DNA of 64,000 bases. It comes from Parasitella parasitica. Taxonomy: Eukaryota > Mucoromycota > Mucoromycetes > Mucorales > Mucoraceae. How positions within the stretch are numbered: the first letter of the stretch is position 1; every line of letters begins with the position of its first letter. The notes beneath the pieces are model-generated. The model did no database searches and was not told where the DNA came from. It saw only the letters and a list, made by a program, of their open reading frames with translations. This document shows, one piece after another, positions 36,079 to 46,456 of the stretch. The position numbers were made by a program, and so were the translations under genes. Location: NCBI GenBank assembly GCA_025201805.1, contig MU619345.1, positions 1 to 64,000 on the forward strand. The letters are read 5' to 3'.

Positions 36079-37876
36079 TCATGATTGGCCTTCTGCCTTG
36101 ATCTTCTTTTTGTTGTCCTTGCTGTTTTTAAAGAAGTTTGTGATTTGGCCGTTGGTAGCAGCAGAAGGATAATGGCGCTTCCAGCTATCAAAGAGAGCCA
36201 TGGGCTTAGGATAATCTCTGCCAATTTGGCATTTGTACCTGACCTGATCTTCGTTGCTCATTAGCCACGGACAATGAACAAAATGTACAGGCAAATGCTG
36301 CAGCTCAGGGCACCAAAGTTTGATGTAATCGCCGTCTGGGTCATAATCTTTGCCTTGCTTTATGATATTGAAATGCCTGAAACCTTCGCGTGGATCACAG
36401 CCTACGCCCGCAACTAGCATGTAGTTTAAATCAGCAAAGGGATTTTACAAAAAGCCACTACTAAGTTACTTTACCGTATTGCCAATTACCATAGTTGGAG
36501 TACACATCATGGTCAACAAGTATTGATTCAAAGTATTCAGCGCCAATACGCCAGTCAATTTCGAGATCCTTGGAGAGATAACTAGCAACGTTTTGACGGC
36601 CACGATTGTTCAAGAAACCTGTGTACAGCAATTCTCTCATGCAAGCATCCACAAAGGGGGTGCCTGTTTGGCCAGCACACCATTTGTTAAAATGCTCGTC
36701 ATTTGATTTCCACACTTTGTCTTGGTAGCTGCTTTTGGGTTTGGCGTTCTCTTCTTGCAATTTGTCCATGTTTCTGAATCCATGCAACATAAATACTCTG
36801 GAACCGAATCCAGATACCAACAGCCTAAAGAAATCCCTCCACAAGAGCTCAAACTTGACCCAATACACGCCATCGTCATCACTAAAAGCCTTCACGCTGC
36901 GCTTTCTCTTCCTTTGCTTGTTGAACTTGTCCATCTGATGCCAAATTAGACGAGGGGATAGACATCCATGCGCCAAAAAAGCAGAAAATTTAGTTGAATA
37001 CTCTGTGCCAATCATGCCATTGCGCGTATGCTTGTAGTCGTCCACCCCTTGAGTCTTGAATACGTAGCTGTTGAGTCTATCCAGGGCTGATTGCTCACCG
37101 CCCTTCCAAGGATAGGCAGACCGGCTTTCCGGCTTGACGTGAATATCGCTGTACAGTTTTTCAAGATTCTCGTAGCCATCTTGTGCATGTTCGAAATTCC
37201 ATGCAGCCTTGGGGAATGCGGGTAACTGTTCGGGAATGACAAGTGGAGCTCTTACAGGGCTATCCATCTTTTCAATTCTCTTTCGGAAATGCGTATACAC
37301 CTTGTAAGTACGCTCACCAACGAAATCCAAGTCTTCTGGGTTAACCATCATTGTATCGTGGTAGTATCGAACCTTGCCCTTCATTGATTTTGATAACGCC
37401 TTTTCGATCAATAGCTCTTCATAAGCATACTAACAAGATGCTATTTAGACTTTATGGTTGTCTTGGCTTTCAATGCCAATGCTTACCTCTTTATTTGTGT
37501 GCAAACCCTCCAAATGATACTTTTTTGTTACTAGGTATTTTTCCAGCCTTGGGAACGCATCCTCTGGGGCTCCGAAAAGGATCATTAAGTCGCTGCCTCG
37601 TTTCACTAGCTGCTGTTTGAGATCCATGATGGACTCATAGTAAAACTTGGCACGGAAAGCCTTGACGCGATCAAGCTTGAAAAACCAAGTCTTTGGAGGA
37701 GCATAGGCGCCTTGATTTTCAAGGATATTGATATCAATCATACGAGGGTCAATGCAGACAACCGGTAAGATGTCAGCATCAGGTTTGGTTTTCATTGCAT
37801 AAAACAACGACTGGTTATCATGAACTCGCAATACATTACGAAAGAAACAGATTTGAATAGGTTTTGACGCTGTCAT
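36079..37876 (-). CDS. Cryptochrome DASH / photolyase family flavoprotein
   Basis: Three exons: 37876-37487, 37429-36475, 36413-36079; 559 aa. The N-terminal Rossmann antenna domain starts with ICFFRNVLRVHDNQSL and contains DPRMIDI. The FAD-binding half shows GTEYSTKFSAFLAHGCLSPR, WRDFFRLL, NNRGRQNVASYLSKDLEIDWR and, spanning the last intron, NYGNWQYVAGVGCDPRE with KDYDPDGDYIKLW, diagnostic of CRY-DASH. CRY-DASH proteins repair cyclobutane dimers (often in single-stranded DNA) and can act as blue-light receptors; in some basal fungi DASH is the only photolyase. The start Met opens a basic MTASKPI. It is followed on the same strand by Nup133 only 77 bp downstream. Confidence 0.93.
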
Positions 37877-38060
37877 TTTTAGTGTGATTTAGCAATATGA
37901 GAAAGTTATTCTGTCCTTTTCTCTCTTCTTTTTATAGCCAAGAACAAACAAGGATCGGATCACAAAATAGGCAGACACAAGCCGATGAAACTTTATGCTT
38001 CATCGATGAATGGCAGATTTTCATAGAAGAAAAAAATATGTGCATATTTTATCGTTTGCT

Positions 38061-38760
38061 TTAAAGCAATCTTAATGACTTTAATAGTCCTTCACTAGCT
38101 CTAGTTACTTGCTTAAAGTTGTGTTCAAAACCTTCGTCTCCACCATAGTAAGGATCTTCAATAATGCGTTCGCCTTGAGGATCGTATTCACCAAATAATT
38201 TGACAACTGCCTTTGAATCATGAGGAGCCAGGCTCTGTTGATGATAATTTACGTCAATGCCACTGAAATCCTTGACTGGTTTGCTTTTTACCTCTAAATC
38301 CCTCAAATTGGATTCATCCATGCAAAGAATATAGTCAAATGTATGAAAATCGGCCTTGGAAACCTGTTACCTGCGTAAATCAAGTGCAATATCCCACCAT
38401 CTTTCTCTTATATACCTGTCTGGCTTTATGGTTGACTGGGACGTGATGAGATTTGCACGTAGAAGAGCTACGGGCATCAGGGTTGCTTCCAACCTTTTTT
38501 TTTTTTTTTCCAATGGAGATTTAGCACAGCATCAATACAACATATAAAAGACTTACATGATACGAAGCAGTGCCTGCCGAATCAATCTTGGTGATTCTAT
38601 CCTGAAGCTTCTTTTCCTTTACTGTTTGGGCAAATACTGCCTCAGCCATGGGTGAACGACAAATGTTACCTTGGAAGCAGGGTTAGATGAACTCTCCCTT
38701 TCCGATGCTTTAATTCTTACCCAAACAGACAAATAGAACACTGATAGGTTCGCTAGACAT
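38061..38760 (-). CDS. LTP1: Low-molecular-weight protein tyrosine phosphatase
   Basis: Four exons: 38760-38721, 38669-38557, 38493-38416, 38363-38061; 177 aa, slightly longer than the usual 155-160 aa. The P-loop VCLGNICRS (Cys12, Arg18, the CX5R nucleophile and phosphate binder) is split by intron 1 within the Gly codon. SAGTASYHVGSNPDARS follows, and the general-acid Asp lies in EDPYYGG at about 147. It dephosphorylates phosphotyrosine in the cytosol. The third exon follows a long A/T homopolymer acceptor tract (minus A13-G). The symbol follows the yeast ortholog. Confidence 0.93.
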
Positions 38761-41027
38761 TTTTGATTGAGTTGATTAAGAAAGTTCAAGATAGAGCACG
38801 CGAGCGAATGCCGCAGATTTATAACTTGCAATTTGAAAACCGCACCGAAAAAAATTACTCGGTTGTGTGAGGCTAAAGTTGCCCAGATGTCTCAAGCTAA
38901 TTTGACCAGATGTCTAGAGCTTATTTGACCAAAGTTTCGAAAATAAATTAAATCGAGTACAAAGGTTTGCTTTTTCATCCTTTAGAGACACAGTATCGGC
39001 CCTCACGTAGGACCATCCAGTATGAGCTATGTCTGTGCGATTTGATAACTTATTTGATTACTCCAAGAATCTTTAAATATCATCAAATATGGCAAATGTG
39101 CACCAATTATTATACCACTGTCGAGTTCAGACTGACAACATTATAGGGAAAAATTGAACACGCGCTTCGACATTCAGTTGTGTGCAAGCATCAATGACAA
39201 CACTTGCTCAACAGCAGCTTTCCTTGACCTAAAGAATAAGGAGAGTGTACCAGTTGATAAACAACTGCCTTCTTTTTTAACATTTTGGAAATTAACCAGC
39301 AAAAAAATAAGGTATCTTTTTTTAGTTGTTAGTTGATGTAAAAATGTAGTAATACCGTTGAAAGTAACGAGTTTGGTTATTAGTTCAAATGTGAGTGTTG
39401 GGGGGGGGGCACTGTCTGCTTTTTACTTTTGCGTTTCTTTTGTTTGTGTCAATTATTAACGATGATTTGCACTTTTTTACTAGAATGCTTGGTACCTAGA
39501 GTGTTTGACCCCAAGGATGCAGAACTCGTAACACCAAAGAAGAATCCTTTGTGCTTTGGTTCCCCGTAGCCTTAAAAAGAGGGAAATAGTGATATCAGAT
39601 ACAAACATGGTTATGGAATTAGGAATTAGACGTACCATTCAGCTGTTCATCTTACGCAATGAAGGAAGAAGTACTTGGTCAGCCTTTGTTTCTGACCATC
39701 CAAAGGTCTCCAATACAAAGATTCGAAGAGAGTCTAGTTGAGGCTGGTCCCAAACAAACTTCTGCGCAGAATCATCTGCATCAAGATGATGACAGGCAGG
39801 GATAATTAAAATTATTTGATAAATCTAGCGCATCGTATCTTTTTCTCTGCGCATTAAAGAAAATATCAAGTTGTTATAAAACACAATTTCATGCTTGCAG
39901 AAGATTTACTAACTTAAAATCTTGGAATCAAAATCATACACTGCGCGTCTGATCTTAATTCTACAGACATTATAACTATGTAATGTGTTTATGGATTATC
40001 AAAACGACAAAAGGAAGAAAAATTCAGTCCTGAAGTTTTCACATCAAATATCCACCATGTCAGCCATAGGAACAAGCACTAAAATAGGTATGCTTGATAA
40101 TATTATGGTTGATTTATTCACAAAAAGTAGGCCTGTAAAATATTATTCTTTTGTAGGGACAATTTTAACACCTTGGTAATTTCGTTCTGACCGTCAATAA
40201 CGCTATACCTGATTTAACAAGCACCATATTTGCTCAGATGGCCAATACTTGGCAAATACATGTTTAGAGTAAGGTGCATCAACTGCTACAATTACATCAT
40301 ACACCGTCAAGGGGCCGTGACAATCGCGAATATACATAATTGTGTCTTCTTATAGTCAAACATTGTCGTGCAAGTGAATTTAACAGAGGTAATTTTGATG
40401 CACTATACTGAAGACAACTAGAAAAGCTATGAGATTTAGTGAGCAAGTATGAGTTTATTCGAGTTTCTGACTCACTCACGTTGCTGCTGCTTGCGTTTGT
40501 AAGAATATCATTAATCTGTACATTATTTTAACATCTAGATTCTCTCTTTTCTTGCAACTCCTTATAGCTGGCTCTTTTGCCATCACTGCGGAATAACATG
40601 TCGACTGTGCCTTCGCATAGAAACTATAAAAATTGTATCGAAGGATACAAGGGGAGCTGCTGTATTGTAGATTGTAGGCGTATAATTTGCTTTAAGGAGC
40701 CAAGGTCAGAAACTGTGAGCAAGATTAGTCGCAGCAACTTATACCCGTGGTGCATACGTTGGTCATTATTAGCCCATATTCAAAACGGTTATGCGTACTT
40801 TTTGAAGCAAAATCACAGTGGCCAAGACTCATCAAATATGAACATCATCATAAAACATTGTTGAATGTTTGATTGGTATTAAGTTTTCCCATGGTTACTT
40901 TCAATTGTATATACGATATGAGATGTGTGTTACTCCGCCTCTCAAATTTCCTTTTTTCTTTCATCTTCCCTACATTTATTTTTGGTTCCTGTTCTGTATT
41001 CCTGCACTTGCACAGACAGGTAAAAGC
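38761..41027. other. Gene-poor 2.3-kb interval
   Basis: Largest gene-poor stretch in the window. It contains decayed coding-like pieces at 39089-39805 (listed separately), a G run at 39400-39408, and further weak frames at 39985-40179 and 40577-40864 without recognisable family. The 40577-40864 plus-strand frame contains SETVSKISRSN, which is vaguely like a transposase helix-turn-helix, but stops interrupt the neighbouring frames and no terminal repeats were found. Confidence 0.5.
39089..39805 (+). pseudogene. Possible decayed or mis-assembled gene, unrecognised
   Basis: Several plus-strand segments read like protein but do not join. An ATG at 39089 opens 22 codons (MANVHQLLYHCRVQTDN...) and then hits TGA at 39155. 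A single added base in the A run there would continue into a 53-codon frame (39154-39311) ending at a good donor (GTATCT). After a TTTACTAG acceptor (39483) comes ECLVPRVFDPKDAELV, again in a phase that does not match, ending at TAG 39567-39569. A last 48-codon frame starts at ATG 39659 and stops at 39805. I do not recognise the protein. Either it is a pseudogene, a lineage-specific gene with missed exons, or chance. Confidence 0.35.
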
Positions 41028-42276
41028 ATGCCATTTTCTTTCGCTCGGTCGACAGCTACACAGCATACAAAAATCCCCTCAAATTCTCTGATCAAGAGGT
41101 AAAAAAATAAAATAAAATAAAAGAGCAGTAAAGCAAACCACAATTCATCTCAAAGCACAATGCAGTCGTATTAGTTGCATAGAGGATTCTACACAAGATC
41201 AAATAATTACTGAACCAAAATTTCCACTAAAAAAATACAATTATGTGCAAGGACGAAACTACAGAACGTCCAAGAAACCAAACGAACAGTTTCTGCCTTG
41301 TGATGACGAGGAAACTGAGCGACTCCAAGTGAATCATCTGTTGTTCAAGTAAATTTCGAGGAATGGATACGGAGTTTCGCAGGTTAAACTGACATCCTAT
41401 TACGTGTAGATCTCTGTTTGTCACCCAATACTTTTCCCCTGTAGGAGAACTATTAAAATCAGGAATTAAAGTGCTGGATGTATCGTAAGTCGAACTATTT
41501 ATGGTTGCATTATAATTCACATATGTAACAAACATACTGCTTGATTAGAACTGGGCCTGGTTGGTGGCTGACGGCAAGTACATTGTATATATTTCATGAA
41601 ACTTGGCATGGCATTTTTAATCATCTTTTTGCAGGACATGGCTAGGAAATTCCCCAGATCGCATTTTACAGGGTCTGATGTCATGATATATCCAATCAGT
41701 CCGCCACCTACAAACTGTCATTTTCGAGTAATCGATATAGTTAAAGGGTTGCCTTTTGCGAACGATACATTTGATTTTGTGACACAGCATGATTGTCTAC
41801 TTCGTTACAGTCAAAAAGACTGGGAAATTGTCTTACCAGAGCTAATCCGAGTATTAAAACCAGGTGGATACGTAGAATTAGTAGAGCCAGCCGGAGCTAT
41901 ACAAGATACTGGACCTAACATGTCAATTTGGATGATGCGGTTGACAGTTTCTTTACAAAGCAGAGATATCAATATCAAAATTGCATCGCAGTTGGACAGT
42001 ATGCTGGAGGCCATTGGAAAATTAGACAAGATTGAAGCCTCTCACCATTCAGCACCTGTAGGATGGTATGGCAAGCATGGGGATATCATGTTGGAAGCTA
42101 TCGAAAGACTCTTTGATGCAACCAAACCAAAACTGTGCGAGGATTGGTCAATGAGCAGCCCAAAATACGACAAGATTGTCCAGGCAGCATCAGCAGAATG
42201 CCGAGATTTTAAAAGCTGGCTAAATATTCATTATACCTTTGGGCGAAAAGCACGGAAAAATAAAGAAATTACATGA
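41028..42276 (+). CDS. Class I SAM-dependent methyltransferase (UMTA type)
   Basis: Five exons: 41028-41098, 41175-41348, 41410-41484, 41549-41573, 41635-42276; 328 aa. The fourth exon is 25 nt and is followed by a GC-AG intron (GCAAGT donor at 41574). The domain starts after a disordered N-terminus: NYRTSKKPNEQFLPCDDEETERLQVNHLLFK is the usual pre-domain of fungal UMTA-type enzymes (shown here in part), then motif I as VLDVSTGPGWWLTDMA (Cys-Gly replaced by Ser-Thr), DLPF-like KGLPFANDTFDFV, and post-motif LKPGGYVELVEP. Substrates of these enzymes are mostly unknown, and some act in secondary metabolism. No biosynthetic neighbours are present, so a pathway role is not inferred. Confidence 0.85.
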
Positions 42277-42645
42277 ACTTTTATTGCAAAAGGGAGAAGC
42301 TAGTTTTATTTTTGTCAGGTGCAATGTGCAGATGTTCTAAAGAAAAAAGCAAATAGCAAAAGCAAAAAGAAAGAAAAAAATGAAGAGTAAGAAGCAGCAA
42401 AAGATTAGTTTATACTTAACTTTTCTTCTTTTTTTTTCCCTTGTAAAGCTCCTAAATATATACAAAATGTGCAATTCTTTTCTGTCATCCTTGAGTCTTT
42501 CATCTTTTCTTTCTTTTTCTACGCTAGTGTTATATGAAAATGGATACCTAATATTTACTTTTTTTTTTGAGGTGTTTTGTGATGTTATTGTTGTACAGGA
42601 AACGAATAAGAGAAGCAATTCGCTTCAAGCTACAAGACAATGGTG
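42277..42645. other. Convergent 3' region
   Basis: About 370 bp between the stops of the methyltransferase and poly(A) polymerase genes. It is T/A-rich with poly-pyrimidine stretches (42421-42440, 42501-42520). No gene. Confidence 0.6.
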
Positions 42646-44685
42646 TTACACCGTAGATGCCATGGCAATTGGTGTTGCTTGTTCGTTCGAATTTGTCGGT
42701 ACAGGAATTGGAGTTGTAGCTATAAGTGTACTGGTCTTTGCTTTTTTGTTGATGTTAGGGGATGATGGTTTGATGGCAGTTGGTTGCAATACAGGTGATG
42801 GCGACTACAAGAGAAATATAGAAACATACGCTTGAGTAAGATGGCTCCAAAGCCTATCGAATTGTTAGTCTTTACCTTGGATAGTGCTCTTTTTGACAAA
42901 GCAGCATCTTTTTCGGGAAACACTCCTGCGGGTAAATCTGATCTTCTGACATTCTCAACAACAATTCCCATATGATTTCGATTGAATTCAGGCCAACATT
43001 TTAGCATGTGCGTAAAATCGTAAATTGGCCTTGTCAAATCCAACGTTCGAGGATAGTCTGCCCTCATTCGAATATACAGCCCAATGTAGAACACTTTGGT
43101 AAACACCTTGACTGGTTTCTTTTTGCTACCCTTGCTTTGTGAAATGATCTGTCCATGCGTTACATCATAGATATCTTGCGAGCTATGACATTTGTGTTCG
43201 TATTTGAAGCCTTTGACAAAGGGGTGCACTAGAGCAATCACCGGCACTGCCTCGAGCTTGATGACCAGCTGTCTCAGCTTTGCTTCGACAAGTCCAGACC
43301 ATGACAAGTATCTATCATGCGTATCACCACTTACAACCACTTGCAAATAGTATTTGTAGTTGTCGAAAAATGTATGAGATTGAAATAAGGCGGACCAAGG
43401 TAGCTGATTGGCCATGATCTTGTCTACTGTTTGGGCTGCAATGTTAAATTCGCCCAGAATAATGCGCTGTGTGGATGCCGTTACGTTATGGGTGGCACAC
43501 ATGCTGGGGTAAGAGGGCGTGATTACTGGCATACGATGGGTTCTGTCAACTGCATTTGTTTTAGCATTCCAAGGCCTTAGTGATGAACTGATGGGAGGGC
43601 CGTCTTCTATTGGCTTTAAAATGACAGGTGATGGCCAATTCCATTGAGTCAGAATGCGAAAGAATTTGCTGATGATGACACTTGCACAGGCATTAGGATA
43701 CAGTTGACAAATGCGAGCAACTAGGATCGCCCAAGCAACACCGCCCAAGAATCCCATAACATTGGAATAAACGGCTTTTTTCATTGCCCACAATTTGATG
43801 CATCGAAGAGCAATTCTAAACGTATTGACATTGGGTACTAGACGTATGATATCGTCAGCAACTCTTGTACCATTGATACTACGAATACATCTATCATCCA
43901 AGTCTTGAAGGATCGACGAGTCTTTTAGACTGGTGCTGGGAGATACGCTAGGTACATTTAGTCTAGCACAAACAAAGTCAATCTAGGCAGAACAAAGAAA
44001 TTTTTAGTAATAACGCAAACCGCAAAAGGACTATTGCCTACTGGAATATCATTAAACTTGAATTTTATCACCGGTACAAATGAATCTGGCACAGCCTGTT
44101 TTCAACGTTTGAATGAATAAACAAACATCTGCATGCAGGATAACAAAAGGAGCTTACAGTAATATGTGTGATTTCAGGTGTCTTTCTTAATAAAGAAAGC
44201 ATTTCTTGAAAGAAGTCGCTCCTAAATACGACGTTTGGTACCACACATAATGTGTCAATATCAGCGTCTGCACAAGAATTAGCGTAATTTATAAGCTGAT
44301 TTCTTTGTTGACGTTATATTTGGATATTTTACCAGCAGAATTGACTCCTAATTTATAACTTCCATAGGTAAAAACTGCCCCTCCAGCGTTCTTGGAGGTC
44401 TCTATTGGCACTTTTCGCCGTTCACACACATTCAGCACGAATTTATGGGTGATGTCTTGTAGACATTTCAGAGCATTTTCTCTGTTGAAAGCGCTAGATA
44501 AATACATGGCAGAACATCCATGTTTCAGCGAGTGTTTAAACATACCTTTCTCGAGCGCCTTCTGGGCTATCGTACATCCCAAATTTTTCCAGCATCTTTT
44601 CTAATGCTGATGTTAATGCTAAATCCTGTGAATTTGGCATTGCCAATGATAATGGTGCTGTTACACCTGGATATGATTCACTCAT
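42646..44685 (-). CDS. PAP1: Nuclear poly(A) polymerase
   Basis: Six exons: 44685-44546, 44493-44333, 44267-44158, 44095-44042, 43982-42876, 42804-42646. The total is 576 aa. The nucleotidyltransferase core shows FTYGSYKLGVNSADADIDTLC with the metal-binding Asp103 and Asp105 (the DxD pair), split by intron 2. The central domain has IRLVPN...FRIALRCIKLWA, GFLGGVAWAILVARICQLYPNA and the RNA-binding-domain border PSYPSMCATHNVTAST. The C-terminus after the last intron is Pro/Thr/Ser-rich (SPSPVLQPTAIKPSSPN), more plausible than the read-through tail of the unspliced frame. It adds poly(A) tails as part of the cleavage and polyadenylation factor. Divergent from U1-70K. Confidence 0.93.
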
Positions 44686-44914
44686 AGCAAACAAAAAAAA
44701 AAGTTGATGTAACTCAGAGAGAGAGAAAAAAAGAATAAAAGAAGGAAAAAATCGTTGATGTAAGGCAAGCCCAAGATCTGGTTGGAGTGTTAGGATCATC
44801 GTCTTCTCTCAAGTCACAGGAAAGCGCATTTCCATCTATAGACACCACCGACCCAAACACTAGAAAGATTTTTTGCTCTTTTCTTTCTGCAAAAACCAAC
44901 CGATAGCTTTCAAC
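44686..44914. promoter_or_regulatory. Divergent PAP1 / U1-70K promoter
   Basis: 229 bp between the two start codons. It has an A-rich patch on the PAP side and a pyrimidine stretch (44871-44886) on the U1-70K side. No TATA is obvious. Confidence 0.65.
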
Positions 44915-46009
44915 ATGACAGACAAACTTCCACCCAATTTGCTAAAGTTGTTTGCTCCCCGCCCTCCTTTGGCCTATGTCCCACCTCTTGATAAAGACCC
45001 TGAGAAGCGTGTGGGATGTATCGTAGATGGTATCGCGTCTCACGTCAATGAACTCAAAAATTATGATAGTGATTACGTTCCCTGGAAGTCTTTGGAGGAA
45101 AAGCGAAAAGAAAAGGTAGCGCATAACATCCATTTCCGGCTGATTTTTTTTAACATGAATGGATTTGTAGGCAGAGATGAAGAGAAAGAAAGCTGAAGAA
45201 GCTTTACAAGAAGCTTTAGCAAAATGTAAGTATAGCTTTAAATTTCCACTAGGGGTGATGAACTAACATCAACATTTGACATGACAGATGACCCTGAACA
45301 GGACGAAAATATTGATGGCGATCCATTCAATACATTATTCGTTACTCACTTGAGCCCTGAATTGACAGAGTCTGACCTTACTAGTGAATTTGAATTATAC
45401 GGCCAGATCAAAAAGGTGCGAATGCATTGTTGCCTAGCAACCAAAGCTAACATATATCTTGTTTGATTATTAGGTTCGTCTTATTCGCGATAAAGAAGAA
45501 AAGTCTCGTTGTTATGCATTCATAGAGTTTGAAAGAGAGAAGGACATGCGTGGTAAATATTGAGATGATCAATACACGTACGCTAAACTAAATATTCTCA
45601 AACAGCGGCTTATAAGGATGCAGATGGTTTGAAGATCTTGGGACGCCGTATTTTGGTAGATGTTGAGCGTGCTCGCACCGTGAAAGGCTGGAAACCTCGT
45701 AGATTAGGTGGTGGTCTTGGAGGCAGAGTCCAACAGAGATCGTCATCATCTCATTCAATGAGCAACCGTCATAGCAGCCGTGATCGTTCATCTTACAATG
45801 ACCGAGATAGATACAGAGGCGGTGGCGGCAGCAATTATGGAGGTGGATATAATAGAAGAGATGATGATAGAAAAAGATCACGCATGCGTTCACGAAGCAG
45901 AAGTCCAAAAGGATACAAGGACAGAGTTGATCGATACGGTAATCGTGGCGGTGGTAGAGATAAATCAAGAGACCGTATGGGTAGTAGCGGCAGAAAAGAT
46001 AGATACTAA
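44915..46009 (+). CDS. SNP1: U1 snRNP 70 kDa protein
   Basis: Five exons: 44915-45115, 45171-45225, 45288-45415, 45474-45552, 45606-46009; 288 aa. The N-terminal U1-70K domain is clear: [27 protein letters not shown] is the conserved opening (given here only in part as [15 protein letters not shown]). The RRM has RNP2 LFVTHL and RNP1 RCYAFIEF, then the diagnostic [22 protein letters not shown]. The C-terminus is an Arg/Ser/Gly-rich tail with RS and RD dipeptides. It binds stem-loop I of U1 snRNA for 5' splice-site recognition. Introns have standard GTAAG/GTGCG/GTAAA donors. Confidence 0.96.
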
Positions 46010-46456
46010 TTCGCCTTCTTGATGATATCACAAGTATACATCTATATATATATATATATTTCCACTTTCTTTCCCTATAAAAAAAATCTTGATTATATTA
46101 ACTGTATACGTTTTTGTTATTATTATTATCATTATCATTATTATTATTCTTGTTATTATTTAAAATAGTATGGTAACATGTGTATTTCAAGGATTTGCTG
46201 CTGGAAAAAATTATACAGCCAACTGCTACTTTGGACTATCAATGTGCGTTTGTATGCGTAACATGTATATACCGTTTATAAGCATCAACATTGCTCATTC
46301 AAATTTGTGTCGTACATCATATGTGAAATTGGAGCATCGCTTGTAACACACAATCAAATAAAACTAATACTCTTCTCCGAAATACATGTTGTGAATTTCC
46401 CTCTCTTTTTTTTTTGTTTTTGCCTTTTCATTGTTATATTCCATATACTAATCAAG
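46010..46456. other. Intergenic, U1-70K to Iml2
   Basis: About 450 bp on the same strand. It has an AT microsatellite (46042-46059) and a TTA/TTATTA simple repeat (46116-46158). No gene. Confidence 0.6.

Noticed and set aside
40577-40864. Possible Tc1/mariner transposase remnant
   Set aside because: Only a weak helix-turn-helix-like phrase; no catalytic DDE/D residues, terminal inverted repeats or TA duplications could be seen.
42720-42804. Unspliced C-terminus of poly(A) polymerase
   Set aside because: The read-through tail is His/Phe/Cys-rich; splicing 42875 to 42805 gives a Ser/Pro/Thr tail typical of the family and an intact frame.
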